From: Elymus sibiricus
Lineage: Eukaryota > Streptophyta > Magnoliopsida > Poales > Poaceae
DNA: 64,000 nucleotides
Assembly (NCBI GenBank): GCA_039707655.1
Contig: CM077667.1
Coordinates: forward strand, 61,223,628-61,287,627
Direction of reading: 5' to 3'
This document shows, in pieces, positions 11,741 through 22,452 of this stretch. The notes beneath the pieces were generated by a model. The model saw only the letters and a program-made list of their open reading frames with translations, did not search any database and had not been told where the DNA came from. The translations under genes were made by a program, and so were the position numbers. Positions within the stretch are counted from its first letter, which is position 1, and every line of letters starts with the position of its first letter.

Positions 11741-12140
11741 TTGTTGGCGCAAGACAAATATCGATACACGTTTATGGAGGTTGATCAAAAGATTGGTTGG
11801 CAAATTGGTGGCACCAACCCTCTCAATGGGCGGCCACTCCATCGGCACTTGGTGGACTCCCATGGCCACGTGTAGCAAGACAATAGCGACTCTCACTTTG
11901 CTTACCGGTTGGACCATTGAAATGAAAGAAATGCATAGGGTCTTCCGTAAGAAATCTACACCACCCCAAGTCATCTTGGGTAGCTTGAAAGAATGAAGCA
12001 AAGCTTTAGGTCCCCGCGGGATGAAACACTTGACTATGCCGCAAGGGCAACAACATATGTATTTTGTTGGTCTTCTATGGCTGTGACATAACTTTGTCTT
12101 CTCCCTTATTTAATGAATGAGACAAGCCCTTAGCCTATTC
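11741..12140 (+). mobile_element. LINE 3' fragment (end of reverse transcriptase ORF)
   Basis: The plus strand encodes the tail of a plant non-LTR reverse transcriptase: ATLTLLTGWTIEMKEMHRVFRKKSTPPQVILG, where relatives read W-x-I-W-x-E-R-N-x-R-V-F. It is followed by a stop at about 11994 and a short 3' region with AATGAATGAGACAAGCCC. The 5' part of the LINE and a poly(A) tail are not seen. This is a 5'-truncated, decayed insertion within CACTA DNA. Confidence 0.55.
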
Positions 12141-12677
12141 TTTCAGAACTTTTTATTTCGGTCGTTCATGCCCAATGTTTTCCATGGCACCTAAAAACTG
12201 GGTCCAATAGAAATGTATTTTGCATGTTAAGAGAACTAGAGTTTAGTGGGATCACCTATTTAGGTATGCTAGATGGTAACCTGCACATTGTTGCGGAATT
12301 GTTTTGCAATACATTTCAATGCGATTTGATTATTTATAGTTGTAAAATATCTAGCATAATAGAATGGAAATTCTCATGCATGTTGAGGTGGTTTCTCCTA
12401 TGCATGGTTGCATGTTGTGGTGGGCTTTTTCTTATTCATGTTGATGTAAAAGCACTGTGATTTAAATCCTACTTAGAATGTACTAATGCATGTTGCATGA
12501 TATATGATTGTAATGCATAAATTAGACGGATGTTAGTGGATCAAACAGCTACAACAATTTGTCCATCGGCCTACATGGAGGCCCTTTTTTCAAAAAAATC
12601 AAAATTCAAATTTTTTAGTTTAAAAAATCTAAAAAAATTCTACAAGTAACCAAGGATGTTTTTATCTAAAGGCAACG
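12141..12677 (+). other. No recognised feature
   Basis: AT-rich sequence with repeated ATGCATGTTG words and an A/T run at 12590-12640. No gene, tRNA or terminal repeat was seen. Confidence 0.4.
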
Positions 12678-13067
12678 ATGCCCATCCCACATCCTCGTCG
12701 TCGACTCGGCGGCGACAACCAGTTTGAGAGGCACCATGTTCGGGACTGGGCTCCGCCGGGCTGGCACTGGGAGGTGATACCTTCCGGGGCGCGCAGCTTG
12801 GTGAGGAATCGGGATCTTGTCGTTGACCCAGAGCTTCTTTGGTGGCGGTCGCGTGGGCCACTATCGGTGCGGAGGGAGCCGGCCCCCGATGAGGTGGTAC
12901 GTCGTCGTGTCAGGGAGGAGGACGAGCACGTTCGTCGCTACATGGTTGCGTTGGACATCAGGTTCTCCAATACCTGGCAGAATCTTCAGGGATCTCACCC
13001 GGGCTATGATCCTATCTCTTTGGGTGTCCACCGCCCGTGGCTCAGGAACCGCGAGTCAACTGGATTA
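12678..13067 (+). pseudogene. CACTA-associated ORF remnant
   Basis: A plus-strand reading frame with GWHWEVIPSGARSLVRNRD, ELLWWRSRGP and REEDEHVRRYMVALDI. I recall similar Trp/Arg-rich words from the second ORF of Triticeae CACTA elements, but the protein has no function I can name. The frame runs into an AT-rich minisatellite at about 13059, where meaningful coding stops. Confidence 0.4.
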
Positions 13068-13255
13068 TTCGATAATATTCGAGTTGTATTAGTGATATTA
13101 TATGATAATATTCGAGATGTATTAGTGATAATATTCGATGATGCATTAACTGGATTATTCAAGATGTATTAGTGATATTATATGATAATATTATATGAAG
13201 AGTTCCCGACGATCGCCGGTGATATTATATGTATTAGTGATATTATATGATGATC
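13059..13255 (+). repeat. AT-rich minisatellite
   Basis: Four or more imperfect copies of GTATTAGTGATATTATATGA with interspersed ATAATATTCGA and GCATTAACTGGATTATTC words. It separates the ORF remnant on the left from the B3-like gene on the right. Confidence 0.7.
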
Positions 13256-13446
13256 TTGATAAAAAAATCCTCCTCGCCATCCCTCGCCTCTCAGATCGAA
13301 CCTCGCCGGCGGCTGACTACTATGATTCAGTTTTTGCTTATTTAATGCATTCTAATTTAAATACTAAATTGTTAATCTTAGAATCAATGTGCATTAAGAA
13401 AAATTGTTGTCATCGATTTTTAATCTTAGAATCATGAACACAGGAA

Positions 13447-14686
13447 ATGTCGACGTCGTCTGACGACGAGGGGAGGATCCCTGAGTGCCCTTTGTGCTGC
13501 GATGACAGGGGTATATGCGACCGTTATCCTCACCTAGACAACGGTACATCCTTCACCATCAAGCTACAGGACGACTTTGAAATTATTACGGTATGTAAAG
13601 ACGGCATGTATTTCTTGTTAATGAAGTATGGCGTATATTTTTTTCTTTAATTAACCTTTAATTTTCTTTTGTACAATTCGACTAGTGCGTTCCCTGCCAT
13701 GCAAGATTCGCTGTCTTGGACAAGTTCCATTTCAAAAAAAAGGATAGTACAGAGCCTAAGATAGCTCACCTAAGAACGGAGCATTACACTTTTGTTGTTA
13801 AGGTAAAAAATGAAGAAGAACACATATTTTGGTTATTCTAATTGGAGAGCATTTTGCAAGGCGTATGAGTTGGATGAGGACATGAACATTACCTACGATC
13901 TTAGTAATGACGATGTTCGTGATAATAATATTGAAATTTGGGTGCATGCGGATGACTTGATTCCAGTCCTACCTCTAGGTGAGTTTGTCAACAGATTTGT
14001 TAGGTCATTTATATTGATTATTGAAAAGTATTTGGTACTCATCCTGACTAAATTTCTTTAACTTTAATTATCAGCTTATTTCTCTACTACAAGAACTACA
14101 CGGCAGATAATAGATCGGACCTACTACAGTTATGACTCCGAGCTTACTTGGTTGGACAAAAATCATCTGATCTCATTTATTCATGATGTTGAGGAATATA
14201 GGAAGAACAATTACAGGATTGGCAACAGTTATCATGGATATGTGCCACTAGTGCACAAGTTGAACCATCATAACATCACTTCAAACTACCTTGTAAGAAT
14301 TTTTTTACTATTGTGTCACTAGTACATCTTTTTCATACATTCTTCTTAAGAAAAACTAGTTTGCTAACTATGTTATTATTACTTATGTTCTTCAACAGGT
14401 ACTCCCACCAGAGACCGTTCCTAAAGTGATGTTTATCAAAGGTGATTTGCATATGGTTAGCTTACGGCCAATCCCGACCAGTTACCGTGGTAAATACACG
14501 ATATCTGAAAGTGAAGAAACCCTAAAAATCAAAGGATGGAGAAATGCAATAAAAGCATCCACGCTACCACTTGGAGACGAATACTTGCGCATCCCACAAG
14601 TTGGAGATAGGTTGATCTGTATTCTTCAATGGCTAGATGCAGGAGTTCACCTTTTTTATGCTTTTTTACCTAAGAGAGAGCAGTAG
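13447..14686 (+). pseudogene. Five-exon gene with two B3-like domains, one frameshift
   Basis: Start ATG at 13447 (MSTSSDDEGRIPECPLCC). Exon ends with GT-AG borders: 13447-13590, 13686-13978, 14075-14292, 14399-14686; the piece 13686-13978 needs a 1-nt frame change or a further tiny split near 13805-13821. Summed coding length is 943 nt, one more than a multiple of three, so a single extra base (likely in the A-run at 13805-13810) explains the break. The protein has a Cys-rich N-terminus (CPLCC...CVPCHARF), a first B3-like half (FGYSNWRAFCKAYELDED) and a second (IKGWRNAIKASTLPLGD then VGDRLICILQW...VHLFYAFL). B3 domains bind DNA. Its position between subterminal repeats suggests an element-encoded TNPA-like role (inference). 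Confidence 0.7.
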
Positions 14687-15175
14687 TAGTGTTTCTAACT
14701 TGTGATAACTTGGTCACTTGCTAATATGATAACAACCAGAATGATGAGGAGTTCACCTTTTTTATGCTATTTTACCTAGAATGATGAAGATATGTTTAAC
14801 TAGTATGATGACAACTAGAATGACGATGAGTTGATTCAGATGATGATGAGTTGTTATATGACATATACTAATACAAATTAGATGGATGCAAGACCAAGTT
14901 GAATTAGAGGAAAATACGATATTGTGAATCGCAACATCGTATTTTCCTCTAATTCAACTTGGTCTCTTTGCATCCATCTAATTTGTACTGATGTTGGATG
15001 TTGTTCTTCCATACTAGCAAGTAGCGTGTTAATAGTTAGCAGTAGCGCGTTGATGGAAACACGCTACGGGTAGTTTAGTTACCACTAGCGCCGGTTAGCC
15101 CAAGCTACGGCTAAACCCGCCTCTCAAAAAAAACCTAAACCCCAGGGCTTTGCTGTGACTGGCGCATGGCGGCCT
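14687..15175 (+). other. CACTA 3' interior
   Basis: Downstream of the B3-like gene the DNA repeats ATGATGAGGAGTTCACC-type words (copying the gene's own 3' end, GTTCACCTTTTTTATGC, at 14641 and 14752). It then carries the hairpin at 14872-14987. No other gene is seen. Confidence 0.5.
14872..14987. repeat. Near-perfect long inverted repeat (hairpin)
   Basis: The left arm 14872-14920 (49 nt) pairs with the right arm 14936-14987 (52 nt), with one 3-nt bulge in the right arm and a 15-nt loop. The arms contain CCAAGTTGAATTAGAGG and its complement. Transcribed from the upstream B3-like gene, it would fold as a small-RNA-precursor-like stem. Confidence 0.9.
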
Positions 15176-15301
15176 TTTAGTCCTGGTTGTTGTTACCAAC
15201 CGAGACTAAAGATCCTCCTACCTGAAACCTCCACAAAGGCCACGTGGAGCCCCTTTAGTCCCGGTTCGTAACACAACCGGCACTAAAAATGGGGGCCTTT
15301 A
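15176..15301. repeat. CACTA subterminal repeats, interrupted right group
   Basis: Copies of TTTAGTCCTGGTTG, CCGAGACTAAAG, TTTAGTCCCGGTTCG and CCGGCACTAAA. The group is split by the Harbinger insertion at 15302 and resumes at 36029-36113 with GTCCCGATTCCTTAGTCCC and the element end. Confidence 0.8.
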
Positions 15302-16084
15302 GAGCATCTCCAACAGGCGCGCAACGCGCGGCGCCCAAAAAACGGTTATAGCGCGCGCAACTAACGTTTTTTAGCGCTCTGCATAGCGCTGGCTCCAGCT
15401 GCCGCCGCAAAATTTAGCGCGTGCGGCGCTCCAGCAGGCGCTGCAAATACACGGCGCGCGCGCCGCATACAAACAACATATGCACTCCAAAAACTAAACC
15501 AAAAGATCAAACAATCAACAATAAATAGTTTAATTTTATTATTATAACTCAAACAAATAGTTTATCATCCAATACAACAAATAGTTCAACAATACAACAT
15601 CAAACATACAACATCAAATAACCAAATCATCATGCGTTCTGTCGGCCATTCCATTCCCACCACTCCTTGATGAGATCGTTCTGAAGATCGTCATGCGTTT
15701 CGTCATGAATTTAAACTAGTCTATAAACTATGAACAACAAGCATCAAATTAATGTAAAAATGTGTACTTTGAGCAATATATACCTTGTGGGCGTTTTGTC
15801 GAACACCTTGTGGGCGCCGAGCGGTGGTGGGCGGCCGAGCGCTTTTCGCTGGAGCAATAGCGCGCGCAAGGGCCGGCGGCGACTAGAGGGAGGGGGAGGG
15901 AGCTGCAGACGGGCAGTGATAGGTCCGGGAAACGCCGTCGGGTCGCCGGAGCAAAGGGGTGGCGCGGCGGCGGCGCAGGTGCTCGAGGTGGAGGGAGGTG
16001 GGAGACGATGCGCGAGCGCTCGAGTGGTTCCGCGCGCGGGAGCGGGCGCACCAAATAAGCGGCGCGCGATGCCGTCTCGCTCCG

Positions 16085-19000
16085 TGTGGCGCCCCGCCTG
16101 ATTACCACTGTAGCCAGACGGCCGCCACGCATGCCAGCCTAGGAAATCACTCTGGCATGCGCATTTACAACAAGTATCATGAACACAGGCATTTCTATTA
16201 ATGGATATATAAGTCTTACATGATCTATTACAAGAGTGATGACAGCGGAAAGGCTCTATCTAGGGCAGCATGGTCTTAGTGCGGCTCCAATCCACAGGGA
16301 TCTGACTGGGTTACTCTCCTAGCCCGCGAACACTCCGGCTCCTCGACGACGGACGACGGATCCTTATGTGAACCTGGCCATGTTAAAGGCCGTTGAGTAC
16401 TTTTGAATGTACTCGCAAGCAAACCAAACCAACATATACACCAAGCAAAGCAATCCATGGCATTCAAGCATGCATTTGTTATTAGAGCAATATTAATTAG
16501 TGCAACATGGCATAACTAGCTAGCAATATCAATGATCATGTTATAGCAGGGTTATCTAGCAAGATAACTACTATGTAAAATACAGTAAAGTAAAGCATAT
16601 ATAGTAAGTAATCCATACTCCAAACAATCTCAGGATCCAATCCAACTCTTCGGTCATCTGGCCAACTCTATCATAGCCATCCCATGGCTAACATATAATA
16701 TTCCTGACATTATCTGATGTCGAGTTCTTCCATCATTATTATCTATATTACGGTTGACCACCTAGTGAGGCCTGGACGGACTGTCCAATACTGTGGACGC
16801 GGCTATTCGAATAGATTTTTCACTCTGCAGAGGTTGCGCACTTTACCCACACCATGGAGCACCTGGCCTCGTGATCCCATTCGGGTGGACCAGCGTTGTT
16901 CCAACGAAACACGTCTGACCCGTGACTCTCCCATCGTACCACCGGCAATCATCCTCCCCCGGAGTCCTGCCCGGGGTGGCCCCTGTGTCACCTCGTGACA
17001 CCTGCCACCGTCGTGGCCAAACTAAACTGTCCCAAACGGGGACCGCGCGCAAACAAACAACTGATCCCACAGGGTTATCGCCACCTACCTGATCAGGGTA
17101 GCGCGCACGCATAACCCTCCCTGCCTGGTGGTACCGGTGAAAGAGCACGCGATCAGACCAAGTCAAGGCCGTCCCATACCGGCAAATGTGGTTGCACGGA
17201 TAAGCCCGGACAGGTGACTCTAGATCAACCGGCTAAGTTTCATCGGAACGGGCTCGACAAACTGAAGACGTGAGCGTTGGTTTTATCTGAATCGGAGTTA
17301 CGGGCAAAAAGATATAAATGTTTTCTGTCAGGGACCTATTTGTAAAAAGAATATTCACAACAGGGTCCCTGGCGGTTCAGCGGGTCGCGCACTCCAGAGG
17401 AATAAGTTTTCCCGCAAGGGAAACGTAAGTGCGGCGGGCCGCGTCCACTTAAGCCTGCGGGCCCGGTGGCTGGGCCACTTACAGGCGGGCCCCGCCTGCC
17501 TTCTCTCTCCTCCCCCTCTTCTTCTCTTCTTCCTCCCACCTCTCCCCAACGCCGGTTACAGTGAGTGGCTGGACGTCGCCGTTACCGTCGCTCCGGTGGC
17601 TGAGGATCCACGGCGAGGGGCGGGATCGGAACAGCAGCCGAAGCCGCGCCTGCCCGTACCCGTGGAGAAAGCAGGGATGGACGGAGGCGGCCGGACGGTA
17701 GATGGCGGCGGACGGCGACGGGGTGAGCTTGGGGCACGGGGCTGCGGTGGCGGGGAGGTGAGGAGGAGGTCGGGCAGAGCTTCGCCGTGGCCAATGGAAC
17801 TTCCCGATGGATAAAGGGGAAAGGGAAGGGTTGTGGCTTGCTCGAATTTAAGCGGCGCCTAACAGCGGACATGGCGGAAATGGGAGGCGGGGAGAGCGGC
17901 TTGAGCTCAAATGAGAGATAGGGCGGGGTGCTAGGAGGTAGAGGAGGAGCTGGAGGTGCCGTGGGTGCCCGGGGAGGCTCGGGTCGTGGCCTACTTATAG
18001 GCGGCCATGGCGAATGGGTGAGGATGGCCGTCGTGGCATCCTCATCTGCTCCCTGGAGCTTCCGGCGAGGTGGCGAGCGAGGGGTGGTGCCGACCTGACA
18101 CTGAGGACAGCTCAACGCGGTGCAAGGAAGGAGACGAAGGGGAAGGAGACAGTGGCGAGACACGGGCACGACAGTACTCCGTTCGTTGTCGTCCCTGTCG
18201 GCACACGGCGCCACGGGCTCGGATGCGACGCCAGGGAGGTTAGCTGGCGTCAAGGAGCTTCACGGAGGTGCAGGGGAGCGAGCTGGCGAGCTGCTGGCAG
18301 CTGGGTTGGAAGCATACGCTGAGGAGAGTCCAGTAATAGCGACAGAGCTCACTGTTTTCCGACCAAACCGGCGGTCACCACCAGCACCATGCGTCCAAGA
18401 CACTGGATGGCTCTAGGACCTTGTCCAACATGTTGCTCAATGGTCGTAGAGATGACCCGTAAGAGTTTGGATGGGAGTAGGGGCAAGAAATGACAGATGA
18501 GAGCTCACAAGGGTTCTGACATGAAGGTGTTTGACATGGGGTGTGGCCACCACAGTAGTGATCTTGGCCTGATCTTTGGCATGGATTAGTCATCCACTAA
18601 GGTGGGCATGATGCCAAAGTTTCAACACAAATGGATCAGTCTAGATGGCACTTCCTTTGCAAACTTGCAAACTGGCCAGAAATGGAAATGAGGATGCTGG
18701 GGAAGAATAGCTAGATAGATCTGGCTCAAATTTGGTGTAGGGTAATGATTTGAACATATGGAGATACTGGAAAAGTTTCAGCTCATTTGGAAATGCCTAC
18801 ATGGTACTTCCTTTACAGCACTTCCAAATGGATAGAAACTTGAGAAAAATGCTGTGGATGAAAGGATAGAGGGATTGAGCTGATCTTTGGTTTCCATGAG
18901 TGATTTATCAATTTTAATCACCATGACAAATTTCAGCTCAAATGGATCATGGGTTCAAGCACTTCCCTTGCAATTTGCCCAACTGGACAGAATTTGCAAA

Positions 19001-19685
19001 TTGATGTTGTGCTCAAAATTTGAACTATGGAACTTGGGTTCTTGATGGAAATGGTGAAGATATGGATAGGAGAAACTCCACAAATTATTTGGGATTTTTC
19101 CTGGCTACCAAAATGGTAGCTCCTTTAGAAAGGGCCCAAAATGCAATATTGGCATTAAATAGGAAAATGCAATTTCTCCTATTTAATTATGGCCAATATT
19201 TTTATGGGAGCTCAATATGATCACAAAGAATATCTCCACAAATTTTCATGAACTTTGGAGATGGATAGATATTTTCCTGGATTTAATTCCTTTAACTGGC
19301 AGAAAAAAGAATTAATTATAAATGAAAAATATTGCAAATGACTTGACAATATTTTTGCATACCCAGGGTTTACAAAGATAGGATGATCACTGGCAAAAGT
19401 TTGAGAGGCAACAGATCAAAGGAAATTGAGGTTCCTTTGTAACTGGAAGGATTAGGGTTTCCCTTTCGATAACTCAGAAGGTAGGGTTTCGACGGCAAAA
19501 CCCTGAGCCGAAGATCTTGGGTGGCAAGGTTGGACTGGAGAGAATCTCTGGTTGGATAGGAAGGCAAGGCTGAATGACCATCTTCATATACCCAAGAGTG
19601 GAAGAAATCCGATAACACTAAGAAAAAAGACGGGAGTCAAATCCCGCAAAGGAAAGAAAACAGGAGCGAAAACCAGGGTGTTACA
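16085..19685 (-). mobile_element. 3' LTR of the large gypsy derivative
   Basis: A 3601-bp LTR nearly identical to 31937-35893. It is exactly 356 bp shorter because it lacks the segment matching 33096-33451. At the join (GTTTCATCGG, near 17250) a CAT triplet is shared by both deletion edges. GC-rich parts (17400-18300) open several reading frames on both strands, but the same frames are broken in the other copy and look like base-composition artefacts. Confidence 0.92.
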
Positions 19686-19701
19686 AACCTACCCCCCTTA
19701 A
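19686..19701 (-). other. Polypurine tract
   Basis: The minus strand reads TTAAGGGGGGTAGGTT directly before the 3' LTR. It is preceded by CTCGAGGACGAGATTTTC, wording common at the 3' end of plant gypsy chromovirus interiors. It would prime second-strand synthesis. Confidence 0.85.
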
Positions 19702-22447
19702 GAAAATCTCGTCCTCGAGATTTCCAGGCTTACCTCCCGGGGAAGGGGACTTACGTGTGTGCGACTTGGATCCATCAGTTGTCCCATCTTCGTTGATTCA
19801 CTGACCCCTTTAACTGCCTCTTCTGATGGACCATGTGTTGTCTTTTCACACAGTTTCCTTGAATCCTTCTCTTTCCTATCAGGTGTACCTTTTGTCCTGG
19901 TAGTGGTATTGCTGGGTGGGGTAGCGGGTAATACCAACAGACAGCTCGATTTCCAGGGCCTGGAAGTAACTGCTTCGGGTTTTATTGTAATGCTTCGTAC
20001 CCTGACTGTTATGGGCAAGACATCCTTTCCTGGTACCAGGCTTACGTGCTCATATGGTCTTGAGTGAGTGGGAGTGGCTTTCCTTTTTACTGTGTCAGAA
20101 TGCTTAGTCTGGCTGTGGGTTCCATTCTGATGTTTCCTTCTGGCTTATGCATCCTGACTTTGCCCTTAGGTGATCCATTATTCAAGGAATCAACATGACT
20201 GAACTATGGCTGCTATATCCTCAACTGAAATGTCAGGCATGATCACAAAGTAATCATAGACAGTAGTCTCTTATTCCAATGATGTCATGATGTTTCTGAG
20301 CTGTTGGTGCTGGCGGGCTTTGAGCCATTCTATCTGAATGTCTTGTTTCAAACTCTATCGCTCGTGGAGATGGCTCTGTCATATATATAGCCTATGTAGT
20401 CCTTGCTGTGACCACTGAGCTAAGCATAGTATTGCTATCATCTGGTGTATCTTTCGGAGCATAGCCTCTTATCTTGGTTGATGGCACATATTTATGATGA
20501 GTATGACATGCAAGCTGCACTGTTGTGGCCGTATATGCAAGAGTCTGGCAAGGATTGGTATTACCACTTTATCCGTGAAACTGTATCTTGTTGACCGTTA
20601 CGTAGGTTGTTCGTCCACCACTTCTTTGTCCTTGAAGATTCCTTTGATGGACCTGTAATGACCTGCGAGCATGGCTCCTTGATTGTTTTCCCGGTTTGTC
20701 GAGCTTGTTCTCAGAACTTACGCTTGCATACCTTGTAGGGATTGCTGTGCTCATATTCTTTGCAACATGGGGCCAATGTTTCTCTGAACACAGTCATACC
20801 CGACGAGTGGCTCGCATGAACTGATCCACTGGACTGCATGCTCACAACATATGCAGGTGTAGGATAAATCCTTTCATAACCACCGAGTTCTGAGGCGGAT
20901 GTGTGTCCAGACTAGTTCGTGCTCCTGACAAGCTTGTTGTAGGCACGATGGCGTGTTGAAGAAGACTGAATTCCTTATGCTCGAAACTTCTGCCAAGGTA
21001 GCGTGCTGAAGAAGGCTGGGTATCGTGCCTTAAAAACTTTCCTTCATGTGGCTTGCTGAGGAAGGTCATGTGCCTTATGCCGGAAGTTTTTCGTGGTAGC
21101 ACGCGGTGGGAGATGGGAGTGCCGTACCCCAGAAGATTTTTGCACCAAGTGGCGTACCGAGAAGGATTGGCAGTCTGGTAGCTTGCGAAGGAAAGCTGGG
21201 TACCTTACACCAGAAGCCTTTCACTGCGTACGTTGTCGGATCTATGGCCAATTCTGGCTTCCTACCGAAGTATCCGGAATTTTACCCATAGCGGAGCCAA
21301 AACTTGGTATAGGCCATACCTTGACTGAAGATATTCTGTTGTCACGCACATCGCTTATCATTCTATTGGTCTGATCATTGTTGCTGCAAAGGTTGCACAA
21401 CTGGTGCAGACTTCATGTCGTTAATTAATTCAGAATACCCTTTGCATTCAACCCAGGTGTTGCCGATAATAAGCAGTTGACGGATAATTCCATTCGGTTC
21501 AGCTGAGCTTCCAAGCAAGTTAGGTGCTCCTTGATTCTGGCAACCGTGAACTGATCCCTGTTCCTTGCGAACCTTGTTTACTGTGCCCAGAAAATTTTGT
21601 ATTTGTACCGGTGAACTTCAAAATATGCTTTGAAATTTGTACCAACGTACCGGAGTTGTGTTGTTGCTTTTGGCTCATTCACATTCTTGAAATATGTCCT
21701 CGGTGGGTGATAAATGATTCTTGGGTCCATTGAGAGAAGACTCAGGGTTCACTTCACTGACTGAAATAATCCCTGTATCGCGGACGAAATAATTTGTCCT
21801 TACTGATGTTCATCCTTAGTAGCTCATCTGCCTGTTCCTTAGGAGTGATTTGTTCTAAGGCAAACTCTCTTAGGTATATTCTGGCCTTGTCTGTTGCACA
21901 CGGATTCTGCTTCTGACCCATTCTTCATTCTTGACAGATTCGGTGGTAATATTCTGAATATCCGGTAGTTGGCTGGACAGGACTATTGCTGAATTGGGAT
22001 TATTGGGTATTATCCCAGTTGCATGCTGATCTTCTAAGGCAACTCTTGCAGATGGATCCAGTCATAGCGGAGAGACGGAATCGACAAAAGAAACAAGAAC
22101 CGCGAAAAACCAAAAAGCAAATAAAGCTCAAATTTTTGCGGACCTTACACATGTGGCCAAGGATCCACTAGTATAACCAGTATAGCGCACTCGATGCACC
22201 TCTAAGGATTTAGAAGCGAAACCACACAATGCTCCTGGTAGCACTGGTGTCAAGCTCCTACTACTTCCTTAGGGAGCATCACACTCGACGCAGGACCATA
22301 GCCAAAGTGGCTTAGTCAACGTTCCTAATGTTGTCGAGGAGAGATAGAATTTATAAGCGTTTCCCAAAGGAAACTAGAGTAAGAAGAGAAATGCCATGGT
22401 TAGCAAGCAGGGTAAGGATATCTGGTTTACCTAGGGGTTTCAGGGCT
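19702..22447 (-). other. Non-coding interior of the gypsy derivative
   Basis: No gag, protease, RT or integrase motif is seen on either strand. Only short frames occur, such as 19698-20018 (minus, 106 residues), which I do not recognise. Diverged tandem units occupy 20940-21245. The copia element is inserted at its right end (22453). Confidence 0.6.
20940..21245. repeat. Diverged tandem repeats in gypsy interior
   Basis: About five or six imperfect units of roughly 55-65 bp share the pattern (GG)TAGCGTGCTGAAGAAGG, then a TGCCTTATGCC-like word, then GAAGTTTTT or AAACTTTCC. Units begin near 20953, 20996, 21049, 21095, 21148 and 21176. Confidence 0.55.
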
Positions 22448-22452
22448 CACGG

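Noticed and set aside
11336..12001. A 221-residue minus-strand frame and a 211-residue plus-strand frame
   Set aside because: They run across the C-rich CACTA leader and the LINE fragment; most of the sequence is base-composition artefact. Only the LINE-like tail on the plus strand is meaningful.
17582..18416. Long open frames on both strands in the left gypsy LTR (and their counterparts at 33605-34701)
   Set aside because: They lie in GC-rich LTR DNA, differ in frame and length between the two near-identical LTR copies, and contain only low-complexity Pro/Arg/Gly/Ala protein with no known domain.
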